A stretch of DNA of 64,000 bases from Bog-366 sp963722555 (GCA_963722555.1 CAVRNQ010000007.1:2728001-2792000), one strand, 5' to 3'; counted from the stretch's first letter, positions 53,336 to 63,535 are shown. The notes: generated from the sequence alone by a model not told the origin. Numbers and translations are program-made.

Positions 53336-54706
53336 ATGGCTGATCAGGTAGCAGACGCAACCCTGGAAGCACTCGGATATAAACCTGAGTTCAAGCGGGT
53401 GCTCTCCTTGCGTGACCTCATTCTTTACGGGCTGGTTATCCTTACTCCCACTGCCCCCTACCCGGTTTATGGGATTGTCCAGCAAGTCTCTCACGGACAT
53501 GCCGCACTGGCCTACTTGGTGGCCATGGTGGCCATGCTATTCACGGCGGCCAGTTACGGGAAGATGGCGGGAGCCTTCCCCGCGGCAGGCTCCACGTACA
53601 CTTACGCGCAGCGGTCGCTTAATGATCACGTGGGATTCCTCGCTGGTTGGGCGATGATTCTCGATTACTTCCTGATTCCACTTTTAAGCGTCGTCTATGC
53701 CGCGCTTACCGCGGGGAGGTTGCTGCCGGGTGTCCCTTATTTCGTATGGGCTGTGCTTTTTACAGTTTCCATCACGCTCATCAACATACGCGGCATTAAG
53801 ATGACGGCCCGCGCCAGCCGGGTGATGATGGTGATCATGACCTTCTCGGCGGTGTTGTTCGTCGCGCTGGCGGCTTTCCGTGTGGTACAAGGACACGGCT
53901 GGGGTGGGTTGTGGGTGGGGGCCGCCATTTTCAATCGAGGTACCTTTGTTCTGCGCCCGCTGATGCTCGGCGCGGGCATCGCGGCACTTTCCTACATCGG
54001 TTTTGACGCAGTCTCGACTCTGGCGGAGGACACTCAGGATCCCGAACGAAACATCGCCATCGCGACCGTGGCAGTTTGTATCATTCAAACGGTTTTTTGC
54101 TTCGCGACGGTCTATCTGGCTGCGCTCGTATGGCCGGACTACAGCTCTTTTCCCGAGAGCGAGACTGCGATCCTCGATATCAGCAGGCTTCTAGGCGGGG
54201 CATGGATGTTCGGTTTCATCACTTTCGTGCTCCTGGTCGCGGGCCTGGCCAGTGCCCTTACGGGTCAAGCCGGAGCTTCGCGCCTGCTCTTCGGCATGGG
54301 CCGTGATGGCGTGATCTCACGCTCTATCTTTGCCCATGTGAGTCCGCGCTACTCGACGCCCACGCGCAGCATTTACGTGATGGCCGTGTTCACGCTGGTT
54401 GGCTCCCTGCTCATGCGTTTCGAACTCGCGGTGCAACTGCTGAACTTTGGAGCGTTTGTGGGGTTTATCCTCGTCAACCTCAGCGTTATCCGCCATTACT
54501 ATTTCCGCCGGCAGCTACGGGCCGGTCTGGGTTTCTTTACTAATCTCGTGTTTCCCCTGCTGGGGACCATCACCTGTGTTTACCTTTGGATTAACCTTTC
54601 CGCAAAGGCAAAGGCTGTTGGGTTCATTTGGCTGGGATTGGGGGTTATTTATCTCGCGGTCCTTACCCGGGGATTCCGCAATGCTCCCCGGAGTCTGAAA
54701 ATCTAA
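53336..54706 (+). CDS. APC-superfamily amino acid permease
   Basis: 456 residues, about 12 membrane spans. It has the N-terminal APC motif in TM1 (YGLVILTPTAPYPVYGI), the conserved FPAAGSTYTYAQRSL, and TM6 region IGFDAVSTLAEDTQDPERNI. It imports an unidentified amino acid or amine by cation coupling. It ends 18 bases before the M20 peptidase gene, so the two are probably co-transcribed. Confidence 0.9.
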   Translation: MADQVADATLEALGYKPEFKRVLSLRDLILYGLVILTPTAPYPVYGIVQQVSHGHAALAYLVAMVAMLFTAASYGKMAGAFPAAGSTYTYAQRSLNDHVGFLAGWAMILDYFLIPLLSVVYAALTAGRLLPGVPYFVWAVLFTVSITLINIRGIKMTARASRVMMVIMTFSAVLFVALAAFRVVQGHGWGGLWVGAAIFNRGTFVLRPLMLGAGIAALSYIGFDAVSTLAEDTQDPERNIAIATVAVCIIQTVFCFATVYLAALVWPDYSSFPESETAILDISRLLGGAWMFGFITFVLLVAGLASALTGQAGASRLLFGMGRDGVISRSIFAHVSPRYSTPTRSIYVMAVFTLVGSLLMRFELAVQLLNFGAFVGFILVNLSVIRHYYFRRQLRAGLGFFTNLVFPLLGTITCVYLWINLSAKAKAVGFIWLGLGVIYLAVLTRGFRNAPRSLKI

Positions 54707-54723
54707 AAGGGAGACGTTCCACT

Positions 54724-56019
54724 ATGGCGCTCGATACTGCGCTCGAAAAGAAGCTCTGCTCCTACGTTGAGGAGCATCGCGACCGTTTGGTCAGGATCAT
54801 CCGAGACCTGGTCCGCATTCCTTCGGAGAACACGCCGCCCACCGGAAACGAACAAGCTTGCCAGCAATACGTGGCGAGGTTTCTTCGCACGCAGGGAGTG
54901 GACCCCACTCTGTACGACCTCACCGAGGTTCCCGGTTTGCGGGAACATCCGCTGTACTGGCCTGGACGCAATTATGAGCACCGGCCCAACGTGGGGGCGC
55001 GCCGGAAAGGGCGCGGCGGCGGACGGTCTCTGCTTCTTTCCGGACACATCGATACGGTGCCGCGCGGCACGCAGCCCTGGACTCGCGATCCCTTTGGGGG
55101 TGAGGTCGATGGCAATCGCCTCTATGGACGGGGCTCAAATGACATGAAGGGGGGAGTCGGCATGAACCTCTTCATCATCGAAGCGCTGCGCGCCCTGGGA
55201 ATCGAACTGCGAGGCGACTTGGCGTTCGAGACCGTTGCGGACGAGGAATTCGGCGGCGTGAACGGGACACTGGCAGGGCGGCTGATGGGGTTCAACGCGG
55301 ACGCGGCAGTCATTTCGGAACCTTCCTTCTTGCGCATTTGCCCTGCGCAACGGGGAGGGCGGACGGCTCACATCAGACTGAACGCGGCAGGAGGAGTTCT
55401 CAGCGAAGGCACGCTCCCCTCCGGGGTGATCGACCAGTTGCGGCATTTCTTGGTGAGTGTTCCGCGCTTCGCTGAACAGCGCCGGGCAAAGATTACGGTC
55501 CACGAACTTTACGCGGACTCCGCCGACCCCGTGCCGGTATCAATCACTAAGGTCTTTACCAGTCCGTGGGGTACCCAGGAACCTATTACCATTCCGGAGA
55601 CCTGCCAGATCGAAATGTACTGGCAATTGATGCCCGGCGAGAAGCAAGAGGATGTCGAGCACGAATTCTTCGCGTGGCTGGACTCCGTCGTAGCCGCAGC
55701 GCCAAGTCTTTTCGCCTCCCGACCGCAGGTGGAGTTTCCCATCCGGTGGATGCCGGGTTCCTTCATCCTCAAGTCCGAGTCGCTCGTACGTGAATTGGCC
55801 GATTGCGCCACGAAGGTGCTCGGAAAGGAACCGCTTGTGCAGGGGATTGAGGGTCCCTGTGACATGTACGTTTTTCATCAGGCTTTCGGGATTCCCGCGG
55901 TGTTATGGGGACCCCGGGGAGGGAACACCCACGCGGCGGACGAGTACCTGGAAATCGATTCCGTGGTTCAAGCCACTCAAGCCCTCTTGGTGTTTGTCTG
56001 TGAATGGTGCGGCGTCTGA
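54724..56019 (+). CDS. M20-family metallopeptidase / deacylase (ArgE-DapE type)
   Basis: 431 residues from ATG 54724, with AAAAGGGAG upstream. Metal ligands: His and Asp in LLLSGHIDTVPRG, Asp in GRGSNDMKGG, the catalytic Glu pair in ADEEFGGVNG, and His in GGNTHAADEY near the C-terminus. The M20 lid domain lies between. It is likely cytoplasmic, hydrolysing an amide or N-acyl bond. The neighbouring permease suggests it acts on an imported amino acid conjugate, which is inference. Confidence 0.88.
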   Translation: MALDTALEKKLCSYVEEHRDRLVRIIRDLVRIPSENTPPTGNEQACQQYVARFLRTQGVDPTLYDLTEVPGLREHPLYWPGRNYEHRPNVGARRKGRGGGRSLLLSGHIDTVPRGTQPWTRDPFGGEVDGNRLYGRGSNDMKGGVGMNLFIIEALRALGIELRGDLAFETVADEEFGGVNGTLAGRLMGFNADAAVISEPSFLRICPAQRGGRTAHIRLNAAGGVLSEGTLPSGVIDQLRHFLVSVPRFAEQRRAKITVHELYADSADPVPVSITKVFTSPWGTQEPITIPETCQIEMYWQLMPGEKQEDVEHEFFAWLDSVVAAAPSLFASRPQVEFPIRWMPGSFILKSESLVRELADCATKVLGKEPLVQGIEGPCDMYVFHQAFGIPAVLWGPRGGNTHAADEYLEIDSVVQATQALLVFVCEWCGV

Positions 56020-56080
56020 TGCGCTCCCCCGCGCGGGCTTTCGTCTTCCATTTTCCCCCGAGTTGTTTGGACAACTCGCC

Positions 56081-57943
56081 ATGAGTAGGATTAATCCTAT
56101 GCTCCGACTTCACTGGCAAGTCTTTCTTTTTCTTGTGATGTTTCTCCCGGGGCAGTGCCGGGCGGCGGCCGGCCTGGAGGTGCTTCCCGAATTCCTCCGG
56201 CCCGACCCGTTTGGTGGCATCGTTGCGCCGGACCGCAGCGGCGCCGATCTGCGTTCCAGCCTGTATGACGCCCGACATCGAGTTGCCCTCACCGGCTCGC
56301 GGGGTGGGTACGTCTCTTTCCACCTGCTGGTTAAGTCGCCTGCGCCGGGCCCGTACACACTGGAGGTTGCGATCATCGATCCGGCGCACCAGGTTCAGAC
56401 CGATCTGTTTCGAGAGTGGTTCCACTTCACGGAATCCGAGCAGCGCTATTACCCTGATGCGCTGATTCCCGTTCGCACGCCATATAGCTCGCGTCTCCCG
56501 GCGCCGGACAATCAGATTCCGCAGCAGACCGTGCAAGCGTTCTGGGTTGACGTGTATATCCCCGCGGACGCTAAGCCGGGGACCCTGTTCGGCAAGGCCA
56601 AACTCCAAACCGGAGCAAAGGCCGTTGTCGTTCCACTGCAGCTTGTAATTCTAGAATCCCTCATCCCCGCAGAAGATGTGGTGACGGTTGACCACAATTC
56701 CTATGGAAGTTCCTGGCTTGCCGGACAGTTCGGAGATTCCTATCGGCGCGACCCCAGCCGTTGGTTCGAGAGCGATCAATTCTTTGGGCTGATCCACGCT
56801 TATCATCGGATCTTCTATGAGCATCGTGGAATATTTCACCAGCTCGGATATGGCCATTCCGGGAAGGTGGGCCCGGAATTTGCACCCGTGCTCACAGGCT
56901 CTGGTCGGGGAAAGCACATTGTCAACTGGGATTTGTTTGACCGCCACTACGGGCCGCTGTTCGATGGGCGGGCATTCTCTGGAACCCGGCGCGGCCCGCG
57001 TCCAATTCCCTTTGTGTATCTCCCCATCAATCCGGAGTGGCCGGCCTCTTACGAATTCTGGGGAGAGCCCGGCTACGAAGCGGAATTCGTGAACGTGGTC
57101 TCGGAAATGGAACGCCACTTCCGCGAGGAGGGCTGGACCCACACGAATCTTGAAGTCTTCTTCAACCACAAGAAACGCTACTTGGGTTTCCCCTGGGATG
57201 GCGACGAGGTGCGGTTTCCCAAAGACCTCAATTACTTCCTCGAATATGGCCGGTTACTGCGGAAGGCTCTCCCCCCGGACTCCCCCGTGCACTTCGTATT
57301 CCGGGCCGATGTCAGTTGGGACATGGAGCAGCAGTTCAAGCTCCTCAAGGGGATCGTAAATGTGTGGTGCTGTGGGGGGGGCATTCTGAGTTTCTACAAA
57401 GATGCGCCCAAAATCCTTCGCGAGCGCGGCGACATCGTCTGGTACTACGGCGGGCCGCCCAGCGTCACGGAAACCTCCTCCGCCATCACGGAATTACCCT
57501 TTCGCGCGTGGTTGTGGGGCGTGAATGGTTTTGTCCACTGGCTGACGGTAAGCCCGGGCGAAGACCCCTGGTTTCACTTCGACGGAGGAGGCACCGCTCT
57601 TGTGTACCCCGGTGAGCGCTTTGGCCTCACGGAACCCATTCCCAGCGTCCGGCTGAAGATCCAACGCAACTGCCTGCAAGACCTGGCGTTGCTCGACAGT
57701 TTCAAGAGGCGCCAGCCACTCGATTTGCTCAAAGGCGAAGCAGCGCGCAGTTTCAATAATTCCAAACTGGACGATTGGTGGAACCCGCGGCCCGCGCTGG
57801 CGGACCTCCCCTCGGACCAGTGGTTGGGGAGCGCTATCGACGACGCGATGCAACACACGGAGAAGGCCCTGGCGCATCCACGCGCCTCCGCCTGGTACAA
57901 CGTCCACCAACATGTGCTCAAGGTCGCGGCGGAGGCGAAATGA
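56081..57943 (+). CDS. Secreted DUF4091-type (GH123-related) protein
   Basis: 620 residues. The hydrophobic signal WQVFLFLVMFLPGQCRAAAG follows a start at 56081 (56099 also possible). An N-terminal beta-sandwich (residues about 30-190) precedes a TIM-barrel-like region with NLEVFFNHKKRYLGFPW. The C-terminus matches DUF4091: FRAWLWGVNGFVHWLTVS, then ALVYPGERFG and IPSVRLKIQRNCLQDLALL. DUF4091 proteins are putative glycoside hydrolases. The stop overlaps the next start (ATGA). Confidence 0.78.
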   Translation: MSRINPMLRLHWQVFLFLVMFLPGQCRAAAGLEVLPEFLRPDPFGGIVAPDRSGADLRSSLYDARHRVALTGSRGGYVSFHLLVKSPAPGPYTLEVAIIDPAHQVQTDLFREWFHFTESEQRYYPDALIPVRTPYSSRLPAPDNQIPQQTVQAFWVDVYIPADAKPGTLFGKAKLQTGAKAVVVPLQLVILESLIPAEDVVTVDHNSYGSSWLAGQFGDSYRRDPSRWFESDQFFGLIHAYHRIFYEHRGIFHQLGYGHSGKVGPEFAPVLTGSGRGKHIVNWDLFDRHYGPLFDGRAFSGTRRGPRPIPFVYLPINPEWPASYEFWGEPGYEAEFVNVVSEMERHFREEGWTHTNLEVFFNHKKRYLGFPWDGDEVRFPKDLNYFLEYGRLLRKALPPDSPVHFVFRADVSWDMEQQFKLLKGIVNVWCCGGGILSFYKDAPKILRERGDIVWYYGGPPSVTETSSAITELPFRAWLWGVNGFVHWLTVSPGEDPWFHFDGGGTALVYPGERFGLTEPIPSVRLKIQRNCLQDLALLDSFKRRQPLDLLKGEAARSFNNSKLDDWWNPRPALADLPSDQWLGSAIDDAMQHTEKALAHPRASAWYNVHQHVLKVAAEAK

Positions 57944-58524
57944 GAACCATCTACCTTTTTGGCTTCGGTCTTTTTCTGGCCGCGCTAGGACATGCGCAGG
58001 CGAACCCTGACGTCGTGCCTGGGATGCGGCAGGAACTGGAAAGTGTCGCTCGCGTTGCCAGCGTTATGGTGGATGGCGACGTCTGCCAGAAGATCGTAAC
58101 GCAGCGAGCGAAAGGATACCTGTTTGCGGTTGATCCGCGTGATCAATTTCTTGCCGGCGATAACTATGACGTGGATGAAGCGTCATTTAATGCGATCAAG
58201 AAGATTTTGATCAGGCTGTCTCACTTGGTTTCCTTTCCCAGTGACCTCGACCTCTGGATGCCCATTGAGGGGCATCCGGGAAAAGTCCAGATGGTCATTC
58301 GGAACAAGAACGAGATGAGCCAATTCTGGCAGTGGGGAGCGCTTTACCAGGATATGATTCCGCAGATGGAGGCCGTGCTTAAGACGGGGCAGCGCCAAAC
58401 GGTTACTGACAAGCCCGGCTGGATATCTGTTCTCGCTCCGGTCTATAACAGTCTGGGTGATATCGTAGGTGTGATCGAGGCCGTCGGCCGCGTCAAGGTA
58501 AACGCACACGAAAATGTAAAGTGA
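57940..58524 (+). CDS. Small secreted Cache-like sensor protein
   Basis: 194 residues with a signal peptide (IYLFGFGLFLAALGHAQA). The C-terminal half (WISVLAPVYNSLGDIVGVIE) matches the strand pair of Cache/PAS-like extracellular sensor domains. There is no kinase, methyl-accepting or transmembrane output domain. It is probably a periplasmic ligand-binding protein acting with its neighbours. It is coupled by four-base overlaps on both sides if the GTG at 58521 is used downstream. Confidence 0.6.
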   Translation: MRTIYLFGFGLFLAALGHAQANPDVVPGMRQELESVARVASVMVDGDVCQKIVTQRAKGYLFAVDPRDQFLAGDNYDVDEASFNAIKKILIRLSHLVSFPSDLDLWMPIEGHPGKVQMVIRNKNEMSQFWQWGALYQDMIPQMEAVLKTGQRQTVTDKPGWISVLAPVYNSLGDIVGVIEAVGRVKVNAHENVK

Positions 58525-58559
58525 AGGCGGTGCCCGGGAGGATTTATGGGGGGTACTCG

Positions 58560-61500
58560 ATGTCAATAAAGTTTCATGGATTTGGTCCCTGCAATTCTCG
58601 TAAGATCATGCCCTCTCAGAAGGTCCTGCAGCCAGGCCTCCACCTTATGATTTTGTTCCTGGTGGGGACCAGTTTGGGCAGCGCCGCGAATCCGCAGCCT
58701 GTCAAGTTCACGCACGGCAAGAGGGTGTGGCCGACCTATGCCTACAGCCGCGAAGAAACCGTTGCACCTTTGTTTCAATCCATCGAAAGCATGGGTTTCT
58801 ATCCCTACACGGCTTTGGACTGGGAGTCCCGCTCCGAGAAGCCCGTGCCCGTCGAATATGATTCGCTCGTTCTGGAAAACGAATACCTGCGAGTGGAGTT
58901 TCTCCCGGAATTGGGTGGACGCATCTGGTCGGCTCACGACAAGGTGGCCGACCGAGAGCTTTTCTACCACCCCACCGTGCTTAAACCCGGCCGGTACAAT
59001 GCGCGCAACGCCTGGCCGGTCGGGAATCTTGAGCTCTACGGCCCCTACGACTCTCACATGATCACTTGGCCGGGTGAGCCTTGGCCGTGGGCGCTAGTGC
59101 GGCATCCGGATGGAAGTGCCACGGTGGTTCTGACACACGTTGACCACTTTTTCCGGGATAAGATCAGTTTGGAGGTAACGCTGCGGCCGGGTAAGGCTTA
59201 CTTGGAAACGACCCTCCGCTTGTACAACAAGAACGAGCTACCCAATCGCTATTTGATGTGGACCAACGCCGGGGTGGCAGTATCGGAAGGCAGCAGGTTT
59301 GTTTACCCCATGACCAAAACCATTGGTCACGTCAGTTCGGCCATCCGTGATTGGCCGATCATCGACGGAGTTGACCTGAGCTGGAACAAGAACAACAAAA
59401 ACATGCTGGGAGTCTTCGGTCTCGATATTGACGACAACTTCATGTCGATTTATGACTATAAGAACGACTACGGGACCATCTGCTCCACCAATCGACTGCT
59501 GGCGCGCGGCGAGAAAACCTGGACCTTCGGGTCTGGCCTTACCGCCTACCGCCAGGCGGAGAACTACACCGATCACGACGGAATCTACATGGAGACCCAG
59601 AGCGGACGCTTTATCTGGGACGGCAATTACGAACTCATCGACCCCGGCAAGACAGATGGTTGGACTGAGTATTGGTTCGGGGCCGGCAAGCTGGGGGGAT
59701 TAACCACGGCGACAAAGGATTTGGCTATCAACTTTGAGATCCCATCCCAGCGTCCTGGCACCGCCAAACTCAGCGTGACGCCGACCGGAGTTATACCAAG
59801 CGCCCTACATGAAATCTATGCCGGGGATCAGAAGATCTGGAGCCAGACGCAGGACTTAACATTGGGCAAGTCATTTCACGCGGAGCTTCCCTTGGGGGCA
59901 GCAACCCGTGACAAGGTCTTGGGGCTGAGGATTCTGTCCAGAGAGGGAACGGTTCTTCTCGATCACAAGTTCTATCCGGACGGGTCACGCCCCGACGCCT
60001 CGTACGCCAGCGATTCGATTCCCAGGAAGTTCGGCCCCTTGGAAACCCTGCAAGTTGAGGAAGCCTATCAAATGGGGTTGGCGCACGAGAAATTCGGGCA
60101 AATCAACGACGCGGAGCGGGCCTACAACGCGGCCCTCGCCAAAGACCCGCTCTTTTCTCCCGCGCATCTCCGCTTGGGGTTGCTGGCGCTCGATCGTTTC
60201 CAGTGGAGTGAGGCCGTTCAGCACTTTGAAAAGGTTCTCGAGAGGGATCCCAGCAACGGGGACGGCCACTACTTCCTGGGGATTTCTTATGCTGAGCTGG
60301 GTCAGCACCTCGAGGCGCGCCGGAACTATTATCGGATTCTACCGTCTTCGGACAAGTTCGACCGCCGCGACTATGGTCTGGGCCTTCTGGCCCTCAGCGA
60401 GGGCAACCGCAGCGAGGCGCTCCAGAAGCTTTCGGCGGCGGCGGCGCTCACTCCTGAAGACGTATCCGTGAAGCAGTCCCACGCTTACGTGCTACGCAAA
60501 GAAGGACACTCGGCGGAAGCGGAAACCGAAAGAAAAACAATCCTGCAGCTTGATGCAACCAATGCCTTTGCACAGGCCGAGCGGTTGTTTCAAGGCCGAG
60601 CGTTTGGGTCCAGACAGGCTGGCGCCTTCGATTCGCTCGACCTTGCCTGTGCACGCCATCCCCAAGGATATGTGGAGTTGGCCACGGAATATTTCCGCCT
60701 CTCGGGCTGGCAGGAAGCCGCACAATTACTGGATCATGGTTTGGGAGTAACCGCCCAGGGGGGGCACGCTCCCTATCCCTTGCTTCTTTACTATCGTGCG
60801 TTTGCTGCGGCGCAGCTTGGGGACAAGCAGGCTGCACGAGAGGTGCTTGAGAAGGTGCGGCAGGAGGATCTGCGAATTGTGATCTTTCCGTTTCGCGCGG
60901 AAGACGTCAAGGTTCTGAAGATGGCGATGGACCTCGAGCCGAATGACGCCAACGCGGCGGTACTGCTGGGCGACCTTCTCTACAGCCGGAATCGCCAGGA
61001 AGAAGCGATCGGGCTCTGGCGCGCGGCCGTCGAGATTGATCCTCACCATTTCTCGGCTCTGCGAGACCTGGGAATGGCCACGTTGGCAGCAGGGAAGCAA
61101 GAGGAGGGGCTTGCCTTCTTGACGCGAGCCTCAGAGGTACGGCCCGAGCATATGGCTACCACTCTGCTTGTGGCCAACATGGCGGCGCGCTTGGGACATA
61201 CGGATGAGGCGCGGAAAGCCTTTGAGCAGGCCCTGAAGGCTCAGCCCAACAGTGACCAGGTGTCGCAGAGGCTGGCTTCGCTGGAAGCCCAGATGGGGAA
61301 CGACGGGCGGGCACTGGACCTGATGAACGCGCACACCTTTCAGGCCACGCACCTTTCCTACTCCTTGCTCCACCTTTATCGAGGCGTCCGCTTGATGCTG
61401 GCTCTCCAGGCGGCCAAGAATTCCCAGTACACCGAGGCCCTGGCCGGTGTCGCGGCTGCTACGAAACCTCCCACCAGCCTCGGCGTGGATGATTTTGCGG

Positions 61501-61907
61501 CCGTCAAGAGTTCGCGACTTCTAATGTATGAGGCCTTGCTGCACCAGGTGGCGGGCGACTCCGCCGCAGCCCATGCAGCTTGGCAGGCGGCTGCAGAGAC
61601 GCTGGACGACGACATTGAAGGAGAAGGGCTGTTCCGGGCTATCGGCCTTAGCAAGACGGGCCAAGTCCAGAAAGCTGAGGACTGGCTGAGGGAGTTCGCG
61701 ATCGTTAATGAGCAACGCAAGACCGATAATGCTGTCGATATCAGCCTCCATGCATATGACTTGGCCGGCATCTATGCTGCCCTGCAAGGGGACGATGCGC
61801 TGGCGCGCGAGAATTTCAAGAAGGCTCTGGAGATCGACCAGTCTTATCTGTATGCGCGGCAATCCCTGGCTTGGCTCGATGCCGGAATGTTGAAAGGCTT
61901 GAAATGA
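58560..61907 (+). CDS. DUF5107 and tetratricopeptide-repeat secreted protein
   Basis: 1115 residues from ATG 58560; GTG 58521 overlapping the upstream stop is the alternative. Hydrophobic export signal LHLMILFLVGTSLGSAANPQ. The DUF5107 domain covers about residues 60-350 (VLENEYLRVEFLPELGGRIW is its galactose-mutarotase-like strand pair). More than ten TPR units follow to the end (AYQMGLAHEKFGQINDAERA, and RDLGMATLAAGKQEEGLAFL). The family is common beside secreted glycosidases. The DUF5107 part probably binds or modifies a carbohydrate and the TPR part scaffolds partners. Confidence 0.85.
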   Translation: MSIKFHGFGPCNSRKIMPSQKVLQPGLHLMILFLVGTSLGSAANPQPVKFTHGKRVWPTYAYSREETVAPLFQSIESMGFYPYTALDWESRSEKPVPVEYDSLVLENEYLRVEFLPELGGRIWSAHDKVADRELFYHPTVLKPGRYNARNAWPVGNLELYGPYDSHMITWPGEPWPWALVRHPDGSATVVLTHVDHFFRDKISLEVTLRPGKAYLETTLRLYNKNELPNRYLMWTNAGVAVSEGSRFVYPMTKTIGHVSSAIRDWPIIDGVDLSWNKNNKNMLGVFGLDIDDNFMSIYDYKNDYGTICSTNRLLARGEKTWTFGSGLTAYRQAENYTDHDGIYMETQSGRFIWDGNYELIDPGKTDGWTEYWFGAGKLGGLTTATKDLAINFEIPSQRPGTAKLSVTPTGVIPSALHEIYAGDQKIWSQTQDLTLGKSFHAELPLGAATRDKVLGLRILSREGTVLLDHKFYPDGSRPDASYASDSIPRKFGPLETLQVEEAYQMGLAHEKFGQINDAERAYNAALAKDPLFSPAHLRLGLLALDRFQWSEAVQHFEKVLERDPSNGDGHYFLGISYAELGQHLEARRNYYRILPSSDKFDRRDYGLGLLALSEGNRSEALQKLSAAAALTPEDVSVKQSHAYVLRKEGHSAEAETERKTILQLDATNAFAQAERLFQGRAFGSRQAGAFDSLDLACARHPQGYVELATEYFRLSGWQEAAQLLDHGLGVTAQGGHAPYPLLLYYRAFAAAQLGDKQAAREVLEKVRQEDLRIVIFPFRAEDVKVLKMAMDLEPNDANAAVLLGDLLYSRNRQEEAIGLWRAAVEIDPHHFSALRDLGMATLAAGKQEEGLAFLTRASEVRPEHMATTLLVANMAARLGHTDEARKAFEQALKAQPNSDQVSQRLASLEAQMGNDGRALDLMNAHTFQATHLSYSLLHLYRGVRLMLALQAAKNSQYTEALAGVAAATKPPTSLGVDDFAAVKSSRLLMYEALLHQVAGDSAAAHAAWQAAAETLDDDIEGEGLFRAIGLSKTGQVQKAEDWLREFAIVNEQRKTDNAVDISLHAYDLAGIYAALQGDDALARENFKKALEIDQSYLYARQSLAWLDAGMLKGLK

Positions 61908-62237
61908 AGGCCAGGCTCCCGCTCGCTGCCTTGCTGGCGCGATGTGAATGAGAGAGTGGCCGCGAAGTTGGAATAAGAATGGCCCGACCGTCTGCAAATG
62001 AGTTAAGCTCGAACGATCGCGCGGCAGTTGGGCACAGCGCAACCGTTGGCCGCAACCGAATCGAAGTTCTCCGTGACCTCTGTGCCTTTCAAGCCTTAAC
62101 ACAGAGGGCACGGAGCATCTCAGCGACCTCTGTGTAGAGGCTCTGCTGGTCACGGAGGACACAGAGATGCTGCTGACAGGAGGAGAAATCTTCGCGCGCG
62201 GCGAAGAAACTCAGCCTTAGTAGCGAAGGACTTCCAC
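61908..62237. other. Intergenic region
   Basis: 330 bases with no gene. It contains an ACAGAGGGCACGGAG / GACCTCTGTG hairpin-like group around 62070-62165, related to the CACGGAGGACACAGAG-type sequence near 30017. Nothing else is recognised. Confidence 0.45.
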
Positions 62238-63155
62238 ATGCGCAATATTGGTCGTCGTGACATGTTACGAAATTCCCTGGGGCTATCCGGCGCCCTGCTG
62301 GGGGGAATCAGCTATGAACATAAAGCCCTGATGGCGCAACTGGTGGACCGCTCGGATTACGACAAGGTCAAAGAACCAGTGCAGGGTTTGCAGCGAGGGA
62401 AGTTCGGCAAGTACGATGTTTCCCGGCTCATCATTGGTGGCAACCTGATCTCAGGCTCCGCCCATTCCGGTGAGCTGCTATATCAATCGGCACTGATGAC
62501 CCACTATTTCAACACCGAGAAGATTCTTGAAACTTGGGCGCTGGCGGAACGGAATGGCATCAACACGACGTTGATGCGTGCGGATCCACATATCATGGCG
62601 CACTATCAGAAGTTCACCCGGGAGCGCGGTGGGAAGATGCAATGGATCGCGCAGAGCGCTCCGGAGCAGGGTGACCCTGGGGAAAACGCCAAGCGGGCGC
62701 GGGACAACGGGGCGATCGCCATGTACCTCCATGGTGGCGTCTCTGACGGGCTGGTGAAACAAGGGAAGGTCGAGCCGATCGGTCAGGCGCTGGAGGGCTT
62801 CCGGAAAGCGGGTTTGATGGCAGGCATCGGCGCTCACTTGTTGGCTACGTCCAAAGCCTGTGAGCAAGCCAAACTCGATCCGGATTTTTACATGGTGACT
62901 GTCAACCAGGTGAACTACTACTGCAGCCCGGCAGCGGACACCGCCGAGTTCATGAAGACCATCAAGAAGCCCTGGATCGGGTTCAAAGCTCTGGGAGCGG
63001 GAAGAGTGCTGCCTCCCGACGGCTTCCGCCATGCGTTTCAGAGAGGCGCCGATTTCATAGCCGTGGGAATGTTCGACTGGCAGGTCCGGGACGACACTGC
63101 CCACGTCCAGGAAATGCTGGCGAAAGGCATTGAGCGCGAGCGGGCTTGGGCGTAA
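62238..63155 (+). CDS. Tat-exported aldo/keto reductase-like protein
   Basis: 305 residues. The N-terminus MRNIGRRDMLRNSLGLSGAL is a twin-arginine (RRDML) signal. The barrel begins at FGKYDVSRLIIGGNLISG and has aldo/keto-reductase-like strands and an ALGAGRVLPP turn near the C-terminus. The Tyr/Lys/His catalytic tetrad is not obvious, so enzymatic activity is uncertain. Its export by Tat fits the secreted-enzyme cluster upstream. Confidence 0.7.
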   Translation: MRNIGRRDMLRNSLGLSGALLGGISYEHKALMAQLVDRSDYDKVKEPVQGLQRGKFGKYDVSRLIIGGNLISGSAHSGELLYQSALMTHYFNTEKILETWALAERNGINTTLMRADPHIMAHYQKFTRERGGKMQWIAQSAPEQGDPGENAKRARDNGAIAMYLHGGVSDGLVKQGKVEPIGQALEGFRKAGLMAGIGAHLLATSKACEQAKLDPDFYMVTVNQVNYYCSPAADTAEFMKTIKKPWIGFKALGAGRVLPPDGFRHAFQRGADFIAVGMFDWQVRDDTAHVQEMLAKGIERERAWA

Positions 63156-63275
63156 CACCTTCCCGGCATGAATCCTCGAGGCTGGCGCAGAGCTGAAAAG
63201 GGATGCCCGCGCCAGCCAGCATTGGACTTTCGCTTGCGCGAGACGAACAAAGGGCGGGAGCCGTGATTTCGGCGG

Positions 63276-63480
63276 GGCTGAACAGGCTGCGAAAAATCCG
63301 TCGGGACTGTCATCCTGAGGAGCCGCAGGCAACGAAGAATCTCGTATTTCCATGAAAATGCGCAGAGCGAGATCCTTCGCGCAGTTTATCCTGAGCGCGC
63401 ATAGCGAGATTCTTCGCTTCGCTCAGAATGACAGCGAAGGACTCAGGATGACAGCAGGGAAGCGCTTTTTCCCAGCCTGT
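63276..63480. repeat. Dispersed hairpin repeat (TCATTCTGAGCGAAGCGAAG family), copy 2
   Basis: Longer relative of 25160-25322. It contains several inverted units (TCATCCTGAGGAGCCGCAGG, GATTCTTCGCTTCGCTCAGA) and ends TTTTTCCCAGCCTGT. Confidence 0.8.
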
Positions 63481-63535
63481 GAAGCCCCGCCCTTCCGGCA
63501 GCCCTCCAAAACCGTCCCAGCGTGGTGAGAAATCC
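63480..63535 (+). repeat. 56-base dispersed repeat, copy 2
   Basis: Direct copy of 45431-45486 with one mismatch, abutting the hairpin repeat. Confidence 0.85.
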
